This document shows positions 1 to 8,478 of a stretch of 64,000 nucleotides of DNA, piece by piece. The DNA is taken from positions 33,543 through 97,542 of the forward strand of contig NZ_NMWU01000012.1 in assembly GCF_002860355.1 (NCBI RefSeq), written 5' to 3'. The translations under genes and the position numbers were made by a program. A model generated the notes under the pieces. It was given only the letters and a program-made list of their open reading frames with translations. It made no database searches and was not told the DNA's origin. This DNA comes from Bifidobacterium margollesii. Its GTDB lineage: Bacteria > Actinomycetota > Actinomycetes > Actinomycetales > Bifidobacteriaceae. Each line of letters starts with the position of its first letter. Positions within the stretch are counted from its first letter, which is position 1.

Positions 1-956
1 TCGTGATCGCCTGCGGCACGGCCAGCTATGCCGGTCTGGTGGCCAAATACGCGATCGAGCATTGGGTGCGCATCCCCGTGGAGGTGGAGCTCGCGCACGA
101 GTTCCGGTATCGAGATCCGATCCTCACGCCCCGCACGCTCGTCGTGGCGATCTCGCAGTCCGGCGAAACCATGGACACGCTGATGGCTCTCCGTCACGCC
201 CGCGAACAGGGGTCGAAGGTGCTGGCCATCTGCAATACGCAGGGCGCTTCCATTCCGCGTGAATCCGACGCGGTGCTGTACACGCACGCCGGCCCCGAGG
301 TGGCTGTGGCCTCCACGAAGGCGTTCGTGGCGCAGATCACCGCAGCCTACGTGCTGGGCCTGTATCTCGCGCAGATCAAGGGCACGATGTTCCGCGACGA
401 GATCCATCAGATCCTCGGCAGCCTCAAGGCCATGCCGAGAAAGATCCAGTGGGTGCTCGACACGCAGTCCGATACGATCCGTAAGGCCGCCGAGAACATG
501 GTGAATGCGAACTCGTTCCTGTTCCTCGGCCGCCATGTGGGCTACCCGGTGGCGTTGGAGGGCGCGCTGAAGCTCAAGGAGATCGCCTACACGTTCACGG
601 AGGGCTTCGCGGCCGGCGAGCTCAAGCATGGTCCGATCGCGCTGGTGGACGAAGGAGAACCAGTGGTGTTCATCGTGCCGCCGGAACGAGGCCGCAACGT
701 GCTGCACTCCAAGGTGATCTCCGGCATCGAGGAGGTCAAGGCTCGCGGCGCGTACATCATCGCCGTGGCCGAGGAGGGCGACAAGGACGTGGAGAACTAC
801 GCCGACGTGGTGTTCTGGCGTCCGCAGTGCCCCACGCTGATGAGTCCGCTGGTGGATGTGGTGCCGTTGCAGCTGTTCGCCATGGACATGGCCAAGCTGA
901 AGAACTACGACGTCGACAAGCCGCGCAACCTCGCCAAGTCCGTCACGGTGGAATAG
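1..956 (+). CDS. glmS: Glutamine-fructose-6-phosphate aminotransferase, C-terminal part (5' end outside window)
   Basis: Makes glucosamine-6-phosphate from fructose-6-phosphate and glutamine, the first step toward UDP-GlcNAc and peptidoglycan; cytoplasmic. What is visible is the isomerase half: two SIS domains, with the sugar-phosphate loop 'AISQSGETMDTL', then 'VAVASTKAF', 'EGALKLKEIAY' and 'FAAGELKHGPIALVDEG', and the conserved C-terminal end 'DKPRNLAKSVTVE'. The reading frame is open from base 3 with no start, so the N-terminal glutaminase domain lies upstream of the window. The stop is at 954-956. The secreted GH30 gene follows about 40 bases later on the same strand. Identification is firm because the end of the family is highly conserved. 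Confidence 0.97.
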   Translation, partial: VIACGTASYAGLVAKYAIEHWVRIPVEVELAHEFRYRDPILTPRTLVVAISQSGETMDTLMALRHAREQGSKVLAICNTQGASIPRESDAVLYTHAGPEVAVASTKAFVAQITAAYVLGLYLAQIKGTMFRDEIHQILGSLKAMPRKIQWVLDTQSDTIRKAAENMVNANSFLFLGRHVGYPVALEGALKLKEIAYTFTEGFAAGELKHGPIALVDEGEPVVFIVPPERGRNVLHSKVISGIEEVKARGAYIIAVAEEGDKDVENYADVVFWRPQCPTLMSPLVDVVPLQLFAMDMAKLKNYDVDKPRNLAKSVTVE

Positions 957-997
957 CGCGGTCATCAGGGAAACATCGGGGAAATCAGGCCGGTGGG

Positions 998-3586
998 ATG
1001 TCGGATGTCGACGGCGGTTCGATGAGTCGTCTGGGGCGCACGTTCGCGGCGTTGATCGCCGTGGTGGCGATGTGCCTCAGCGGGGGACTCGTCTTCGTCG
1101 CGTTCAGCTCCACATCCGCCGCCTTCTCTGAAGGGGCCACGGTGATCACGCCGAACCCGTGGCTGCGCAACGGCCCGTTCCGCGGCTGGGGTACTTCGCT
1201 GGCGTGGTTCGCCAACGCCACCGGCCGTTACGGCGAGGAGGGCTCCATCGTCAACAGGGACGAGGTTGGTCCGCGGGCCTACCGTCAGGCGCTTGCCTAC
1301 GGTCGTGATCTTCGGGAACGGCTGTATAGCAGCGTGTTCGGTTCCGATGGTCTTGATCTCACCATGGCCCGGTACAACATCGGCGGCGGTGACGCCTCCG
1401 ACGTGGCCTATGGCTATCCGTTCCTGCGACAGGGCGGCGCCATGCCCGGCTACTGGGCTCCCGATCCGGATGGCTCGAAGGGACTGTATTCGGATGAGCA
1501 TGGTCGTGTGACCACCCGGCAGGCCGATGGGGACCGTCTCGATGCCGCGTATGATCCGGATGATGACGACTCCTACGTGTGGGGTGCGGGCAGCCGGGGT
1601 ACCGAGGCCGCGGACGCCGTCAAGGCTCAGGAGTGGTGGCTGAAACGGGCCGTGGACGGCGGCGATGTAACGCATGTCGAGGCGTTCGCCAACTCCGCGC
1701 CCTGGTTCATGACCGAAAGCGGGTATGCCACCGGCGGATTCAACAGCCGGTCGAACAATCTGCGGGATCCGGAAAAGTTCGCCCGGTATGTGGCTGCTGT
1801 GGTGAAGCATCTCGATGGACTCAAAACGTCGAACGGCAGAACGGTTTCCATTGAATCGGTGGACCCGCTCAACGAATCCGAAACCGCCAACTGGGGCACT
1901 TCCGGCGTGTTCGCCGATGACGGCGGGCTTGCCGAGGCGGATCGGAATCTGATCGACCGGTATTGGCGGCAATACTACGGCTACGCGAATCGGTCGATCA
2001 CCCCGTACCGCACCGGAGTGAAGAAGGTGCAGGAGGGCATGCACGTCGATGTCGCTTGGCAGCGGCGGACGATCGCGGCTCTGGATGCCGCACTGCGGGA
2101 GCGGGGGCTGAGCGGCATACGTATTTCGGCGACGGACGCCACCGGCGCGTGGGATCTCGTCGGCTCGCTGTCGCGGTATTCCGCGGATGATCTGGGAAGG
2201 GTCGGCCAGTACAATACGCACAGCTACACCGGTTCCGCCGGGCAACTGGCGGCTCGGCTGATGGCCCAATCCGACGGCAGGCGGATGTCGATGAGCGAGG
2301 TGGACGGCAGCTGGCAGTCCGGCGGCTTCAATCCGTACGGGTTCAACAATGCGCTGGGATTCGCCGGCAAGATCAACGCCGACGTCTACCGTCTGCAATC
2401 ACAGGACTTCACGGTATGGCAGGCGGTGGAGGATCTGTACAACATGTCGTCCGGGGATCATGATCTCAACGGCAATCCCGCCGATCCGGCGGGGGAGAAC
2501 AGCAATTGGGGCACGATCCTCGTCGATTTCGACTGCGTGGTGGCGGGTCGCGACGGCAAACTGTATTCCGAACGGGCCGTGCACAACAATGGTGGTCGGA
2601 CGGAAGGCATCCGGCCGTGCGACGTGACGGCCAACACGAAGTATCTCGCCCTGCGGGCGTATACGAAATTCGTGCATGAGGGTGATGACATCATCGCGAA
2701 CGATGATGCGGACGATTCGATGACCGTGCAGTCCGCGGATGGTCGAACGCTCACCGTGATCCATCGCAATGACGGCAGTCTGCCGAAAACCGTGGCGATC
2801 GACCTGTCGAAATTCGGGCGGATCGCGGATGACGCCTACGGCGAACTGTACGTGACCACGGCTCCGCGGTCCGGGCTTGCCGATCTGCTCGACTCAGATG
2901 CGGATGGTGGTGCCGGTGATGCCGGCGCCGCGATCGACCGGCTGAACCGGCACAGCAATGTGTTCAAGGGGCGTGCCGTCGTGAAGATCGATAGGCGGAA
3001 CAACGTGGCGAGGGTGACGGTCCCGGCGAAATCCATCGCCGATATCCGGCTGTTCGGGGTTTCGGGCGTTTCCGATAAGGCGGTCGGCGTGCATAGCGGC
3101 GGAACGTATCGCATCGTGGACGAATCCGGATCATCCTCGGTGATCGGCAGTGCTGACGGTTCGATGAGCGTGGGAACTGCCGACACGACTTCAGACTCGG
3201 CCGGTTCGACCTCCGACGCGTGGCGGTTCAGCTCGATCGGAGTGGTGGATGGTGATCGGCCGACCCTGCGTGAATATGTGATCCGTGATGTGTCTGGTCG
3301 GGTTCTGGCGGCGGAACGGGATGACGGCGGCGGTTCCGCTGGTTCGGGGGCTGACGGTTCGGGGTCCGGCGGTTCGGATGGTTCCGGCTACCGGATCGTG
3401 CTGAGACATCAGTCGGTGGAGCAGGCGAAGCGGGACCGCAGCGCCATCTGGATCGTCAACAGCGAGGACGGTGAGCATTGGGAGCTGGCGAACTCCGCGG
3501 CCAGACGCTATCTCACAATCGATTCCGGCGCTCTCGTCTTCACCGACGACACGGCCGCGAATTTCGATTTCCAATCGCTTGGTTGA
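998..3586 (+). CDS. Secreted glycoside hydrolase family 30 enzyme (endo-beta-1,6-galactanase-like) with C-terminal ricin-like region
   Basis: About 862 residues. The N-terminus has a signal peptide (hydrophobic run 'FAALIAVVAMCLSGGLVF', cleavage near 'TSAAFSEG'). The catalytic domain opens with 'GWGTSLAWFANATGRYG', typical of GH30 beta-1,6-galactanases. The acid/base Glu is in 'DPLNESETANWG' (about residue 293) and the nucleophile in 'MSMSEVDGSW' (about residue 434). After a beta domain the last 170 residues resemble a ricin/CBM13 lectin fold with a Gly/Ser-rich linker. No LPXTG anchor is seen, so the enzyme is probably released. Likely role: cutting beta-1,6-galactan side chains of plant arabinogalactan; substrate is inferred from family resemblance. 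The frame is open upstream into glmS; ATG 998 or ATG 1022 are the realistic starts and neither has a strong ribosome site. Confidence 0.82.
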   Translation: MSDVDGGSMSRLGRTFAALIAVVAMCLSGGLVFVAFSSTSAAFSEGATVITPNPWLRNGPFRGWGTSLAWFANATGRYGEEGSIVNRDEVGPRAYRQALAYGRDLRERLYSSVFGSDGLDLTMARYNIGGGDASDVAYGYPFLRQGGAMPGYWAPDPDGSKGLYSDEHGRVTTRQADGDRLDAAYDPDDDDSYVWGAGSRGTEAADAVKAQEWWLKRAVDGGDVTHVEAFANSAPWFMTESGYATGGFNSRSNNLRDPEKFARYVAAVVKHLDGLKTSNGRTVSIESVDPLNESETANWGTSGVFADDGGLAEADRNLIDRYWRQYYGYANRSITPYRTGVKKVQEGMHVDVAWQRRTIAALDAALRERGLSGIRISATDATGAWDLVGSLSRYSADDLGRVGQYNTHSYTGSAGQLAARLMAQSDGRRMSMSEVDGSWQSGGFNPYGFNNALGFAGKINADVYRLQSQDFTVWQAVEDLYNMSSGDHDLNGNPADPAGENSNWGTILVDFDCVVAGRDGKLYSERAVHNNGGRTEGIRPCDVTANTKYLALRAYTKFVHEGDDIIANDDADDSMTVQSADGRTLTVIHRNDGSLPKTVAIDLSKFGRIADDAYGELYVTTAPRSGLADLLDSDADGGAGDAGAAIDRLNRHSNVFKGRAVVKIDRRNNVARVTVPAKSIADIRLFGVSGVSDKAVGVHSGGTYRIVDESGSSSVIGSADGSMSVGTADTTSDSAGSTSDAWRFSSIGVVDGDRPTLREYVIRDVSGRVLAAERDDGGGSAGSGADGSGSGGSDGSGYRIVLRHQSVEQAKRDRSAIWIVNSEDGEHWELANSAARRYLTIDSGALVFTDDTAANFDFQSLG

Positions 3587-3686
3587 CGCGGTCGGTGTCC
3601 GATTGGCCGGCACATTCCGATAGGGTCAGGGAACGACTGAAACAGTATCCGATGGCTGCGGTACGACGGGGAAGGGAGATGGCGGC

Positions 3687-4559
3687 ATGGTGGGAAACGG
3701 ATCTGGGGGCGGACAATGCCTGCCGGACGGCAGACTGCACCTGCCGGACGGCAAACAACACCGCTGGGTGGTGGATGAGCCGGAGATTCCGTTCGAGCTT
3801 GAGGTGCTGTATGAGGATGAGCGGATCATCGTGGTCGACAAGCCGCATTTTCTGCCCACCACCCCGCGCGGTATGTGGTATCGGTCCACGGCGCTGATTC
3901 GACTGCGCGAACGGTATGGGGAGCCGCGGATCACGCCGGCGCACCGGCTGGATCGTGATACGGCCGGCGTGGTGGTGTTCGTGCGCGATCCCGCTTCCAG
4001 AGGTCGGTATCAGATGCTGTTTCAGGAGCATCGCGCAGTGAAGACGTATGAGTGCGTGGCCCCGTGTCGGCCGATCATCCGGCCGCGTTTCGGCACGATC
4101 GAACGGTTGGAGCCCCCGCGGGTGTTTCCGATGCGAAGGCGTTCGCGCATCGTCAAGGATCGTGGAATCCTGCAGGCGTATGAGGAGCCGGGCGTGGTGA
4201 ACGCCGAGACCGTGATCGAGCTGGGAGTCGGCGTTGAGGGATCGCATGGCGGGGCTTTTCGGCTTCCCCTGGTAGGGGGAGCCGTCATGCGGAGCATGAC
4301 TGAGGAGGTCGGACGTCGCAGCCCTGCGGTTCGTGCCTATACGCTGCGTCCGCGCACCGGCAAAACCCATCAGCTGCGGGTGCACATGAATTCCTTGGGA
4401 TTGCCGATCATGGGAGATCCCATGTATCCGCGAATCATCGACCGTGCCTACGACGACTTCTCGAATCCATTGCAGCTGGTGGCCCGAACGCTGGAATTCG
4501 ACGATCCGTATACGGGCGAGCCGCGTCGATTCGAATCCCGCGTGCCGCTGGGAATATGA
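3687..4559 (+). CDS. RluA-family pseudouridine synthase carrying an in-frame repeat insertion
   Basis: 290 residues. It contains the family signature 'HRLDRDTAGVVVF' with the catalytic Asp near residue 89, plus 'RPRTGKTHQLRVHM' and 'LGLPIMGDPMYP' near the C-terminus, all diagnostic of RluA/RluC/RluD-type enzymes that convert uridine to pseudouridine in rRNA or tRNA. There is no obvious S4 domain. Start ATG 3687 has AAGGGAG eight bases upstream. Residues about 188-210 ('GAFRLPLVGGAVMRSMTEEV') are not family sequence: the DNA here (4261-4309) is a copy of the genome's double-hairpin repeat and interrupts the catalytic domain between two conserved blocks while keeping the frame. Which uridine it modifies cannot be told. 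Confidence 0.85.
   Translation: MVGNGSGGGQCLPDGRLHLPDGKQHRWVVDEPEIPFELEVLYEDERIIVVDKPHFLPTTPRGMWYRSTALIRLRERYGEPRITPAHRLDRDTAGVVVFVRDPASRGRYQMLFQEHRAVKTYECVAPCRPIIRPRFGTIERLEPPRVFPMRRRSRIVKDRGILQAYEEPGVVNAETVIELGVGVEGSHGGAFRLPLVGGAVMRSMTEEVGRRSPAVRAYTLRPRTGKTHQLRVHMNSLGLPIMGDPMYPRIIDRAYDDFSNPLQLVARTLEFDDPYTGEPRRFESRVPLGI
4261..4309 (+). repeat. Double-hairpin repeat inside the RluA-type gene
   Basis: Hairpin one is ggcttcccc/gggggagcc with a five-base loop (4261-4283). Hairpin two is gtcatgc-gga-gcatgac (4284-4300), then tgagga. The same architecture (GC-rich hairpin, 'gtc...gac' hairpin, 'tgagg' tail) occurs between genes near 18107, 19430, 20839 and 63636. Here it is translated. Confidence 0.75.
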
Positions 4560-4590
4560 GCGATGTCGACCGATTCCGGAACTCTTGGGA

Positions 4591-4605
4591 TTTAAAAAGT
4601 ACTCT
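4591..4605 (+). promoter_or_regulatory. Candidate GntR-type operator upstream of gnd
   Basis: Reads TTTAAAAAGTACTCT and shares AAAAGTACTCT with a site at 38878-38888 in front of the gluconokinase operon. The core AGTACT is palindromic. It lies just upstream of the gnd -10 box. Inferred to be a shared regulator site; the regulator could be the FadR/GntR protein at 38122-38832. Confidence 0.5.
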
Positions 4606-4617
4606 GATTAACTTGAA

Positions 4618-4626
4618 TGGTATAAT
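4618..4626 (+). promoter_or_regulatory. Extended -10 promoter of gnd
   Basis: TGG-TATAAT: perfect -10 hexamer (4621-4626) with the TGn extension. No good -35 is seen at the right distance, which fits an extended -10 promoter. The leader to the gnd start is about 65 bases. Confidence 0.65.
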
Positions 4627-4696
4627 CTAAACGCGCGTGATACATCGTGCTCACAGGGCGGTTTCAGACCGCCGAACGTTCTATCGAAAGGCAATG

Positions 4697-6151
4697 ATGA
4701 GCGAAGCACAAGCCAATATCGGTGTCGTAGGTCTGGCTGCGATGGGAGCGAGCCTGGCTCGCAACCTCGCGCACAAGGGCAATACGGTGGCCGTCTACAA
4801 CCGTCATTATTCACGTACGGAAACGCTGATCAACGAACATGGCGATGAAGGCAAGTTCGTTCCCGCCAAGACGCTGGAGGAGTTCGTCGCCTCCCTGACC
4901 AAGCCGCGCACCGCCATCATCATGGTCAAGGCCGGCGAGCCCACCGACGACATGATCAATGCGCTTGCCGATCTCATGGAGCCCGGCGACATCATCGTCG
5001 ACTGCGGCAACGCCTACTACAAGGACACCATGCGCCGTGAGAAGGCCATCCGCGCCCGCGGACTGCACTTCGTCGGCTGCGGTGTTTCCGGCGGCGAGGA
5101 GGGCGCGCTCAAGGGCCCGTCCATGATGCCCGGCGGCACCGAGGAATCCTGGAAGACCCTTGGTCCGATTCTGGAGAGCATCTCTGCCAAGGCCGAAGGC
5201 GAGCCGTGCGTCACCCACATCGGTTCCGACGGTGCCGGCCACTTCGTGAAGATGGTGCATAACGGCATCGAATACTCCGACATGCAGCTGATCGCCGAAA
5301 GCTATGATCTGATGCGTCGTGGCCTAGGTATGGAGCCCGCCGAGATCGGCGACCTGTTCGAGGAGTGGAACAAGACCGAGCTGAACTCCTACCTGATCGA
5401 GATCACCGCCGAAGTGCTCCACCATGTGGACAAGAAGACCGGCAAGCCGTTCATCGACGTGGTGCTTGATCACGCCGGCATGAAGGGAACCGGCACCTGG
5501 ACGGTGCAGACCGCCCTGTCTCTGGGCGTGCCGGTGACCGGCATCGCCGAGGCCGTGTTCGCCCGTGGTCTTTCCTCCCAGACCGAGTTGCGCGAGGAGG
5601 CCGCCAAGCAGGAGCTTGAAGGCCCGTCCGAGATCATCCCGATGCCGCTGGAGGAGCGTCAGGCGTTCATCAACGACATTCGCGAGGCTCTCTACGCCTC
5701 CAAGATCGTGGCCTACGCCCAGGGCTTCAACGAGATCTCCGAGGCCGCCAAGGAATACGGCTGGAACATCGATCTGGCTGCGGTGGCCCGCATCTGGCGT
5801 GGCGGCTGCATCATCCGCGCCCAGTTCCTCAACCGCATCTCCGAGGCGTTCGAATCCGGCGAAGCCGATGTGTCGCTGCTGTTCGCCCCGTACTTCAAGG
5901 ACGCCGTCGAAACCGTGCAGCGTTCGTGGCGTCGCGTGATCTCCCGCGCCATCAGCTTCGGCATTCCGATGCCGGTGTTCTCCAGCTCGCTGGCCTACTA
6001 CGACGGCCTGCGTTCCAAGCGCCTGCCCGCCGCTCTGATCCAGGGCCAGCGCGATCTCTTCGGCGCTCACACCTACCAGCGTGTCGACGAACCCGGCGTG
6101 TTCCACACGTTGTGGGCCGAACCGGGCCAGGAGGAAATCAAGCAGGCTTGA
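4697..6151 (+). CDS. gnd: 6-phosphogluconate dehydrogenase, decarboxylating
   Basis: 484 residues, the normal length of the dimeric NADP-type enzyme. Oxidises and decarboxylates 6-phosphogluconate to ribulose-5-phosphate. The Rossmann motif is 'GVVGLAAMGASLARNLA'. The substrate/catalytic segment is 'VGCGVSGGEEGALKGPSMMPGG', followed by 'HFVKMVHNGIEYSDMQLI' with the catalytic Lys, then 'RIWRGGCIIRAQFL'. Two ATGs are adjacent (4694, 4697); GAAAGG at 4686-4691 favours 4697. Monocistronic: its own extended -10 promoter upstream and hairpins at 6167-6225 downstream. A second, short 6-phosphogluconate dehydrogenase lies at 39595-40488; this long form probably serves pentose-phosphate supply. Confidence 0.97.
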   Translation: MSEAQANIGVVGLAAMGASLARNLAHKGNTVAVYNRHYSRTETLINEHGDEGKFVPAKTLEEFVASLTKPRTAIIMVKAGEPTDDMINALADLMEPGDIIVDCGNAYYKDTMRREKAIRARGLHFVGCGVSGGEEGALKGPSMMPGGTEESWKTLGPILESISAKAEGEPCVTHIGSDGAGHFVKMVHNGIEYSDMQLIAESYDLMRRGLGMEPAEIGDLFEEWNKTELNSYLIEITAEVLHHVDKKTGKPFIDVVLDHAGMKGTGTWTVQTALSLGVPVTGIAEAVFARGLSSQTELREEAAKQELEGPSEIIPMPLEERQAFINDIREALYASKIVAYAQGFNEISEAAKEYGWNIDLAAVARIWRGGCIIRAQFLNRISEAFESGEADVSLLFAPYFKDAVETVQRSWRRVISRAISFGIPMPVFSSSLAYYDGLRSKRLPAALIQGQRDLFGAHTYQRVDEPGVFHTLWAEPGQEEIKQA

Positions 6152-6166
6152 TCTCCTCCTGACAGT

Positions 6167-6225
6167 GGACAGTCCGGTGGACTGTCCGTAATTGCCGGGC
6201 CGGCTGAGTTGCCGGACCGGCAATT
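6167..6225 (+). terminator. Two inverted repeats after gnd
   Basis: GGACAGTCC-ggt-GGACTGTCC (6167-6187) followed by an outer stem AATTGCCGG/CCGGCAATT (6190-6225). Both are strong stems; the second is not followed by a clear T-run, so this is a probable rather than a classical terminator. Confidence 0.5.
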
Positions 6226-6274
6226 GAGAAACTTGGCTTCTCTTCTATTCATGCCAAACAAAGGAGTTGACATC

Positions 6275-6811
6275 ATGACCACTACCACGGCCGACCCACA
6301 TATCGCAGGCCTGAATCCCTACGCTGAACTGGCGAAGACCCTGCTCGAACAGGAGCGGCTGCTGCGGGTCGAGCGGTTCGACGACCGTGACGCCTGGGCG
6401 CTTGGCGAAACCGTCGTGAACCATGTCTTCGCAACCGGCATCGATCTGGGCACGAGCATCTTCCGCCCGAACGGCACGGTGATGTTCCGCTATCTTTCCA
6501 AGGGCGCCGGCATGAGCAACATCGAATGGATGCGGCGTAAGTTCAACACCATCTCCGCGGTCGGACACTGCTCGCTGTACGCGTGGGCGTGCTGGCAGCG
6601 CGACGACGAAGGCGGAGAGTATGCCGATCTCGCCGCGCACAACGATTATGCGGTCTGCGGCGGCGGATTCCCGCTGCTGAACGCCAACGGCGATCTGCTG
6701 GCTGTGGCCACGGTCTCCGCGCTGCCGCACCAGAAGGACCACGCCTTCCTGACTGAATGCCTGTCGAAGTGGCGCGGTGTGGAGATCCCCAAAGCCGCCA
6801 TCATCAACTGA
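6275..6811 (+). CDS. HbpS/GlcG-like 'heme-degrading domain' protein (UPF0303 type)
   Basis: 178 residues. The fold is recognised from the N-terminal helix region 'YAELAKTLLEQERLLRVERFD', the 'DAWALGETVVNHV' block and the C-terminal 'GGGFPLLNANGDLLAVATVSALPHQKDH' block, typical of the small HbpS/DUF336 domain. Family members bind heme or cobalamin, or act as sensor-associated proteins, but most are uncharacterised, so the 'heme-degrading' label is only a domain name. No signal peptide, hence cytoplasmic. Start ATG 6275 is chosen for AAGGAG at 6261-6266. It stands alone between gnd and the convergent LRR gene, with a GGGGCAT/ATGCCCC hairpin right after the stop (6814-6829). Confidence 0.75.
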   Translation: MTTTTADPHIAGLNPYAELAKTLLEQERLLRVERFDDRDAWALGETVVNHVFATGIDLGTSIFRPNGTVMFRYLSKGAGMSNIEWMRRKFNTISAVGHCSLYAWACWQRDDEGGEYADLAAHNDYAVCGGGFPLLNANGDLLAVATVSALPHQKDHAFLTECLSKWRGVEIPKAAIIN

Positions 6812-6839
6812 CCGGGGCATTGATGCCCCTCTCATGCCT

Positions 6840-6946
6840 CCGCTGGCGGGGGTTGTTGCAACGAGACTGGGATGACCGAAATCCCGTCACATGGCGGTTC
6901 AACCCCCCCCCCAGTCAGCCTTACGGCAGCCAGCCCCCGCCAGCGG
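6840..6946. repeat. Inverted-repeat element with a C10 homopolymer
   Basis: Arms CCGCTGGCGGGGG (6840-6852) and CCCCCGCCAGCGG (6934-6946) are perfect complements over 13 bases and enclose about 80 bases including a run of ten C (6903-6912). It fills the gap between two convergent genes. Confidence 0.7.
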
Positions 6947-7011
6947 GGGCGAAGGCTAGAGCGACATCCCGCAAATCAAGGGCGGCTCCCCGAAGCGGGC
7001 CACGCCTTCAA

Positions 7012-8478
7012 TCACAGACTTTTCCATGCGATGCCTTCGCCGCGCCAGCCGGCGCGCTGGACGGCCACATACTCGCCGTAGCTCATCGTGTACACATGCT
7101 CGCCGGAATTCCTGTTGTACAGGCGGTACACGTTCTTGCCGCTGCTCGGCGCATACCATGCGACGCCCTCGTTCTTCCAGCCGAGACGCACGAGCATGTC
7201 ATGCTCACGCTTGTTCAGCGTCCAGTTGTGGTTGCCAGTACGGCGGTTGTATTCGCGGTAGACCGGCTTGGCTCCCGCCGTGCCTTTGGCCACCGTGATG
7301 AACGAGGCTCCCTTACGGCTCTCGTCGCGCCAGCCAAGGCGTACCAGCATGTCCTTCTCCGCCTTGTTGGCGGTGTAATGATGCAAGCCGCTGCGACGGT
7401 TGTACACGCGATACACCGGCACCTGCCTCACCGATCCCGAAGTGCCGGGCTTCGTCGAAGCCCCCTTCATCGTGAACGACACCTTGACATCCACAATGCC
7501 TTCCATGTCGATGATCCAGTTGCCTGAACCGCCGGTGCCGTAGGAATACGACACCACGCTGCCCGGTTTCCTACTCGACGGCGTGATCACACCGCTTGGG
7601 GAGATCGTGCCACCGCGAACTCCCGACACCTTCGACAGGGTAAACCACGGAATCAGTCGCCTCACATTCAGCGAAGTCCCATCCACCACATAGGCGTTCT
7701 GCTTCTGGGAGGCCGTTTCGAACAGCATATCCGACGGCACGCGCGCAGCCAGGAGACGGTTGCCACTGGAATTCAGGAACGTCATATTCGGGTTGTGCGA
7801 AAGATCCAGCGACGACAGTTGATTTCCGCTCACCGCAAGATTGAACAGTACGGGGTTGTTCGCCAGATTCAGGCTGGTGAGACGGTTGCTGCCGGCCGTC
7901 AGACTCTGCAGTCGCCGATTATGCGTCACGTCCAATCCAGTCAGTCGATTGCCGCTGACATCGAGGTAGCTCAACGCCGTATTGCGTGACACGTTCAGCG
8001 AAGACAGTCGATTGCCGTTGACCCACACCAAGTCCAATCGGGGATTGCGGGTGATGTCCAGTGAAGTCAAGAGGTTGTTCTTGACGTCCAATACCGTCAG
8101 TTGCGTGTTATGCGAGACGTTGATCGAGGTCAGCCGATTGCCCGGCGCATACAGCTTGTCCAGACGGGGGAAGTATTCGACGCCCTTCAGCGACGTGACG
8201 TTCTTGCTGAACAGGTCGATTTCGATCGCCGAGTTGCGTTCCGCGACGCTGAGCACGCCGTTATGAGGGGAACGGTCAAGATTGCTCGACACGTATTGGC
8301 GGAACGTGGCGATCGGGAAGTTCGCGGCACTCACCGCCACATCCCCGTTCGCCGCCGAAGCTGTCACGGGCATGATCACCAGCCCCGACAACAACGTGCA
8401 GGCCGCAAGTATCGCCGCGGTCCATCCCCCTTTTGCAATGGCCGGGCCGTCACAGATTCGCGGCGGAATCCTTGTCAA
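7012..8478 (-). CDS. Secreted leucine-rich-repeat protein with three C-terminal DUF5648-like repeats
   Basis: 488 residues. A signal peptide ('AAILAACTLLSGLVIMPVTASAA') precedes a short cap and at least six LRRs with a 21-residue period of the form 'NRLTSLxVSxNxxLxxLDVSG', of the internalin/Bifidobacterium type. A linker follows, then three repeats of about 45 residues each starting like 'VYRVYNRRSGLHHYT' and containing 'DMLVRLGW', a domain common in bifidobacterial cell-wall or lytic enzymes. No LPXTG or membrane anchor, so retention would depend on the C-terminal repeats. The likely job is extracellular binding; the ligand is unknown. The start is unusual: the only upstream initiator in frame is TTG at 8478, overlapping the 3' end of pgl by 29 bases, so it may be translationally coupled to pgl. 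Confidence 0.78.
   Translation of the reverse strand: MTRIPPRICDGPAIAKGGWTAAILAACTLLSGLVIMPVTASAANGDVAVSAANFPIATFRQYVSSNLDRSPHNGVLSVAERNSAIEIDLFSKNVTSLKGVEYFPRLDKLYAPGNRLTSINVSHNTQLTVLDVKNNLLTSLDITRNPRLDLVWVNGNRLSSLNVSRNTALSYLDVSGNRLTGLDVTHNRRLQSLTAGSNRLTSLNLANNPVLFNLAVSGNQLSSLDLSHNPNMTFLNSSGNRLLAARVPSDMLFETASQKQNAYVVDGTSLNVRRLIPWFTLSKVSGVRGGTISPSGVITPSSRKPGSVVSYSYGTGGSGNWIIDMEGIVDVKVSFTMKGASTKPGTSGSVRQVPVYRVYNRRSGLHHYTANKAEKDMLVRLGWRDESRKGASFITVAKGTAGAKPVYREYNRRTGNHNWTLNKREHDMLVRLGWKNEGVAWYAPSSGKNVYRLYNRNSGEHVYTMSYGEYVAVQRAGWRGEGIAWKSL

Noticed and set aside
965-2398. Minus-strand frame of 477 codons opposite the GH30 gene
   Set aside because: Shadow of the GH30 coding sequence, rich in Arg/His/Gly/Ile without any family motif.
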